Shown here piece by piece: positions 6,727-9,025 of a stretch of DNA of 9,025 nucleotides (the stretch's first letter is position 1; each line of letters opens with the position of its first letter). The notes under the pieces are model-generated. The model ran no database searches and was not told the DNA's origin. It was given only the letters and a program-made list of their open reading frames with translations. A program made the position numbers and the translations under genes. The DNA comes from Coriobacteriia bacterium (GTDB lineage Bacteria > Actinomycetota > Coriobacteriia > Anaerosomatales > PALSA-660). The DNA lies in the NCBI GenBank assembly GCA_003133285.1, contig PKWR01000036.1, positions 890-9,914 of the forward strand, in the 5' to 3' direction.

Positions 6727-6751
6727 GCGTCGAGACACGGTCCGAGACGGA

Positions 6752-6770
6752 CGGGTCGATGATAGACCCG
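6752..6770 (-). promoter_or_regulatory. Interrupted palindrome over a TATCAT -10-like box
   Basis: CGGGTC (6752-6757) and GACCCG (6765-6770) are perfect inverted arms around 7 bases. On the minus strand the centre contains TATCAT (6764-6759), a five-of-six match to TATAAT, 43 bases before the GTG of the membrane protein gene. An overlapping second pair, GGTCGA (6754-6759) and TCGACC (6772-6777), adds symmetry. No good -35 is seen. It looks like an operator sitting on a promoter, but no regulator can be named. Confidence 0.4.
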
Positions 6771-6805
6771 CTCGACCGCCCGGGGATCGGCGGCGCCGGT
6801 ACACG

Positions 6806-6850
6806 ATTTGTCTGCTAACCGTTCGTATGCTAACCTTTCGCTCGCTAACC
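6806..6850 (+). repeat. Three tandem 15-bp repeats ending in GCTAACC (candidate MarR operator)
   Basis: Three units of exactly 15 bases run head to tail: ATTTGTCTGCTAACC (6806-6820), GTTCGTATGCTAACC (6821-6835) and TTTCGCTCGCTAACC (6836-6850). The seven bases GCTAACC are identical in all three, and the left parts share a TTTCGT-like pattern. The array lies 44 bases before the marR ATG. Promoter-like hexamers fall inside it: TTGTCT (6808-6813) with TAACCT (6831-6836) at a 17-base spacing, or TATGCT (6826-6831) as an alternative -10. A bound regulator would therefore block RNA polymerase. The repeats are direct, unlike the usual MarR palindrome. Confidence 0.7.
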
Positions 6851-6894
6851 ATCCCCGGCCACAGGGCCGACGACCCGAACGGACGCTGACACGG

Positions 6895-7413
6895 ATGCAT
6901 CCCGGACATCATCACCATCATCCGCCCCCCGACATCACCGGGCTCGACACCCTCTCGGCGGAGGTCTTCTCGGCGTTCCGCCGGGCGATGCACCTCAACC
7001 GCCAGCTGCTCGGCCGCATGATGGCCGAACACGGCGACCACCCGGGGGCTGCAGGCGTGCTGCGCGCGCTCGCCGATCGCGACGGCATCAGCCAGCGCGA
7101 CCTGGCCGTGGTGCTGCATCTGTCGCGGCCGACCGTGACGACGATGCTGCAGCGGCTGGAGCAGAACGGTCTGATCGAACGGTGGGACGACGAGGTCGAC
7201 CAGCGCCTGACGAGGATCCGTCTCACCGAGAAGGGCCGCCGCCAGTCGGAGACGGTCAAGGAGTCGTTCGTCACCTACATCGACGATACATTCGGATCGA
7301 TGACCGAGTCCGACCGGCGCGAGCTGGCCCGCCTGCTGAACGTGCTCGCCGACAACACCGCCGCCGCTCTCGCGCGGCTCGAAGCACCCGCCCCGTCCGG
7401 CGACAACGACTGA
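6895..7413 (+). CDS. MarR-family transcriptional regulator with His-rich N-terminus
   Basis: This 172-residue winged-helix repressor has a typical MarR layout: N-terminal dimerisation helix (about 18-46), helix-turn-helix with ISQRDLAVVLHLSRPTVTTMLQRLEQNGLIER (65-96), wing with DDEVDQRLTRIRLTEKG (98-114), and a long C-terminal dimerisation helix pair. The unusual part is the start, MHPGHHHHHPPP, with six histidines in the first nine residues. A metal-binding role is possible but unproven. The ATG at 6895 is chosen although its SD is poor; the frame is open upstream to a TTG at 6808, but that would begin inside the repeat array and has no SD. The gene is 20 bases upstream of an ABC exporter gene and clearly in operon with it, so it probably represses itself and the exporter until a ligand binds. 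The ligand cannot be read from sequence. Confidence 0.93.
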   Translation: MHPGHHHHHPPPDITGLDTLSAEVFSAFRRAMHLNRQLLGRMMAEHGDHPGAAGVLRALADRDGISQRDLAVVLHLSRPTVTTMLQRLEQNGLIERWDDEVDQRLTRIRLTEKGRRQSETVKESFVTYIDDTFGSMTESDRRELARLLNVLADNTAAALARLEAPAPSGDND

Positions 7414-7418
7414 AAGCC

Positions 7419-7424
7419 GAGGAA
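7419..7424 (+). promoter_or_regulatory. Shine-Dalgarno site of the exporter gene
   Basis: GAGGAA lies 9 bases before the ATG at 7434, in the 20-base gap after the marR stop. No terminator or promoter fits in this gap, which supports cotranscription. Confidence 0.5.
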
Positions 7425-7433
7425 CCGACACCG

Positions 7434-9025
7434 ATGTACAGACTCCTCAAGACCTACCTGCGCCCGTACTGGAAGCAGATCACGTTCATCGTGGGCCTGC
7501 TGCTGGTGCAGGCGATCGCGAACCTCTATCTGCCGAACCTCAACGCGGACATCATCAACAACGGCGTCTCCAAGGGTGACACCGCCCACATCCTGTCCGT
7601 CGGAGGATTCATGCTCGGCGTGACCCTCCTCCTCGGAGTGGCCGCCATCATCGCCGTGTACTGGAGCTCGAAGACGGCCATGGCCTTCGGCCGCGACGTG
7701 CGTGGCGCCCTCTTCCGGAAGGTGCAGACCTTCTCTCAGCAGGAGGTCAACCTCTTCGGCGCGCCGTCGCTGATCACCCGCAACACCAACGACGTGCAGC
7801 AGGTCCAGATGGTCCTGTTCTTCATGCTCAACATGATGATCCTGGCGCCGATCACCGCGGTCGGCGGCATCATCATGGCCTTGCGCGAGGACGTCCCGCT
7901 CTCGGGCGTGCTCGTCTTCATCCTGCCGTTCATGGCCGCGGTCATCGGCATGCTGATGGTGCGCGCCCTCCCGTTGTTCAAGGCCATGCAGGTCAAGATC
8001 GACCGCGTGAACAAGGTCATGCGCGAGAAGCTGTCCGGCATCCGCGTCATCCGCGCGTTCGTCCGCACGGACTACGAGACCGAGCGCTTCGACGCCGCGA
8101 ACCGCGACCTGACCGCCACCGCGCTGAAGGTCAACCGCATCCTCGCGCTGATGATGCCGTCGCTCACCGTGATCCTGAACCTGTCGATGGTCGCGATCAT
8201 GTGGTTCGGCGGCATGCGGATCGACAGCGGCGCGATGCCCATCGGCAACCTGACCGCCTTCCTCACCTACGTGATGCAGATCCTGTTCTCCGTGATGATG
8301 GCCACCGTCATGTTCGTCATGGTGCCGCGCGCCGCCGTGTCGGCCGACCGCATCCAGGAGGTGCTGGACACCGCTCCATCCGTGAACGACCCGGCGACCC
8401 CCATCTCGACCGGCGCCGCGAAGGGCTTCCTCGAGTTCAAGAACGTCGCGTTCCAGTACCCGGGAGCGCAGGACCCGGTGCTGTGCGACATCTCGTTCAC
8501 CGCGAACCCCGGCGAGGTGACGGCCGTCATCGGCAGCACGGGCAGCGGCAAGTCCACGCTCATCAACCTCATCCCGCGCCTCTACGACGTCACGAGCGGC
8601 AGCATCACGGTCGACGGTGTCGACATCCGTGACCTCGACCGTGACGACCTGTGGCACCGCATCGGCTTCATCCCGCAGCGGGCGTTCCTGTTCAGCGGGA
8701 CGGTCGCGAGCAACCTGCGCTACGGCGACCGGGACGCGACCGACGAGGAGCTGTGGCACGCTCTCGACGTGGCGCAGGCCAAGAAGTTCGTATCCGAGAT
8801 GCCTGAGGGTCTCGAGGCTCCGATCGCGCAGGGCGGGACCAACGTCTCCGGCGGTCAGCGCCAGCGTCTGGCCATCGCCCGCGCGCTCGTGAAGATGCCC
8901 GAGGTGTACGTCTTCGACGACTCGTTCTCGGCGCTCGACTTCAAGACCGACTCGATGTTGCGCGCCGCTCTCCGCAAGGAGATCACCCACGCCACGACGC
9001 TCATCGTCGCCCAGCGCGTGAGCAC
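7434..9025 (+). CDS. ABC exporter half-transporter, degenerate-site subunit (3' end beyond window)
   Basis: The frame is open from the ATG at 7434 to the right edge: 530 codons, lacking perhaps the last 40-60. The N-terminal six-helix exporter domain (about 1-320) starts MYRLLKTYLRPYWKQI, and the nucleotide-binding domain follows from about 340. Its motifs are Walker A GSTGSGKST (367-375), Q-loop Gln415, signature VSGGQ (471-475) and Walker B VYVFDDSFSALD (491-502). The residue after the Walker B Asp is Asp496 where active subunits have Glu, and the H-loop position in IVAQRVS is Gln527 instead of His. Both changes mark the degenerate subunit of heterodimeric exporters such as TM287/288 and BmrCD, in which the intact signature completes the partner's active site. 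A full partner gene is therefore expected immediately downstream. Substrate is unknown: drugs, lipids or peptides are all possible. It is cotranscribed with marR. Confidence 0.95.
   Translation, partial: MYRLLKTYLRPYWKQITFIVGLLLVQAIANLYLPNLNADIINNGVSKGDTAHILSVGGFMLGVTLLLGVAAIIAVYWSSKTAMAFGRDVRGALFRKVQTFSQQEVNLFGAPSLITRNTNDVQQVQMVLFFMLNMMILAPITAVGGIIMALREDVPLSGVLVFILPFMAAVIGMLMVRALPLFKAMQVKIDRVNKVMREKLSGIRVIRAFVRTDYETERFDAANRDLTATALKVNRILALMMPSLTVILNLSMVAIMWFGGMRIDSGAMPIGNLTAFLTYVMQILFSVMMATVMFVMVPRAAVSADRIQEVLDTAPSVNDPATPISTGAAKGFLEFKNVAFQYPGAQDPVLCDISFTANPGEVTAVIGSTGSGKSTLINLIPRLYDVTSGSITVDGVDIRDLDRDDLWHRIGFIPQRAFLFSGTVASNLRYGDRDATDEELWHALDVAQAKKFVSEMPEGLEAPIAQGGTNVSGGQRQRLAIARALVKMPEVYVFDDSFSALDFKTDSMLRAALRKEITHATTLIVAQRVS

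Noticed and set aside
6856..6869. Small hairpin CGGCC-acag-GGCCG in the marR leader
   Set aside because: A 5-bp GC stem is expected by chance in this composition and no T run or SD sequestration is seen.
6808..6894. TTG start adding 29 residues to the MarR protein
   Set aside because: It would begin inside the tandem repeats and promoter hexamers, without an SD; the ATG at 6895 gives a normal MarR length.
7275..8990. 571-codon open frame on the minus strand across the ABC exporter
   Set aside because: Low-complexity His/Asp/Arg/Glu-rich translation opposite a well-conserved transporter; a codon-bias shadow.

Overview
The window is GC-rich throughout and densely coded, with short intergenic gaps and several GTG starts behind purine-rich Shine-Dalgarno (SD) sequences. 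This, with the protein sequences, suggests an actinobacterium (Actinomycetota). A Coriobacteriia-like lineage is my best guess, from overall protein similarity only. No RNA gene, CRISPR array, insertion sequence or phage gene is visible, and no gene-free stretch exceeds about 180 bases.

Left part (1-5763), all read leftwards. In transcription order: a 23S rRNA guanine methyltransferase of the RlmA type (5763-4906); a small four-helix membrane protein resembling the HsmA/TIGR03987 family (4845-4453); an alpha/beta hydrolase of the dienelactone-hydrolase type (about 4382-3732); a short VanW-family protein coupled to it (3730-2909, one base after the hydrolase stop); the ribosome-associated GTPase TypA/BipA (2781-973); a perfect 14-bp hairpin (931-899) that probably ends typA; and a secreted, membrane-anchored DUF2207 protein whose 3' half lies beyond the left edge.

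Middle (5764-6715). A short divergent region carries a TATAGT -10-like box and an inverted repeat. It precedes an 86-codon gene of unknown function read rightwards, which converges with a leftward five-helix membrane protein gene (6715-6140). Their stop codons are 3 bases apart.

Right part (6716-9025). A 179-base divergent control region holds an interrupted palindrome and three tandem 15-bp units ending in GCTAACC. A MarR-family repressor with a natural histidine cluster at its N-terminus follows, then, in an apparent operon, an ABC exporter half-transporter cut by the right edge. That subunit has Asp at the catalytic Glu position and Gln at the H-loop His position. It therefore looks like the degenerate half of a heterodimeric exporter whose partner should lie just beyond the window. 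The likely circuit is a MarR repressor acting on the GCTAACC repeats to control its own gene and the exporter. The window is otherwise mostly housekeeping; the MarR/repeat/exporter unit and the two uncharacterised genes are the parts that merit attention.
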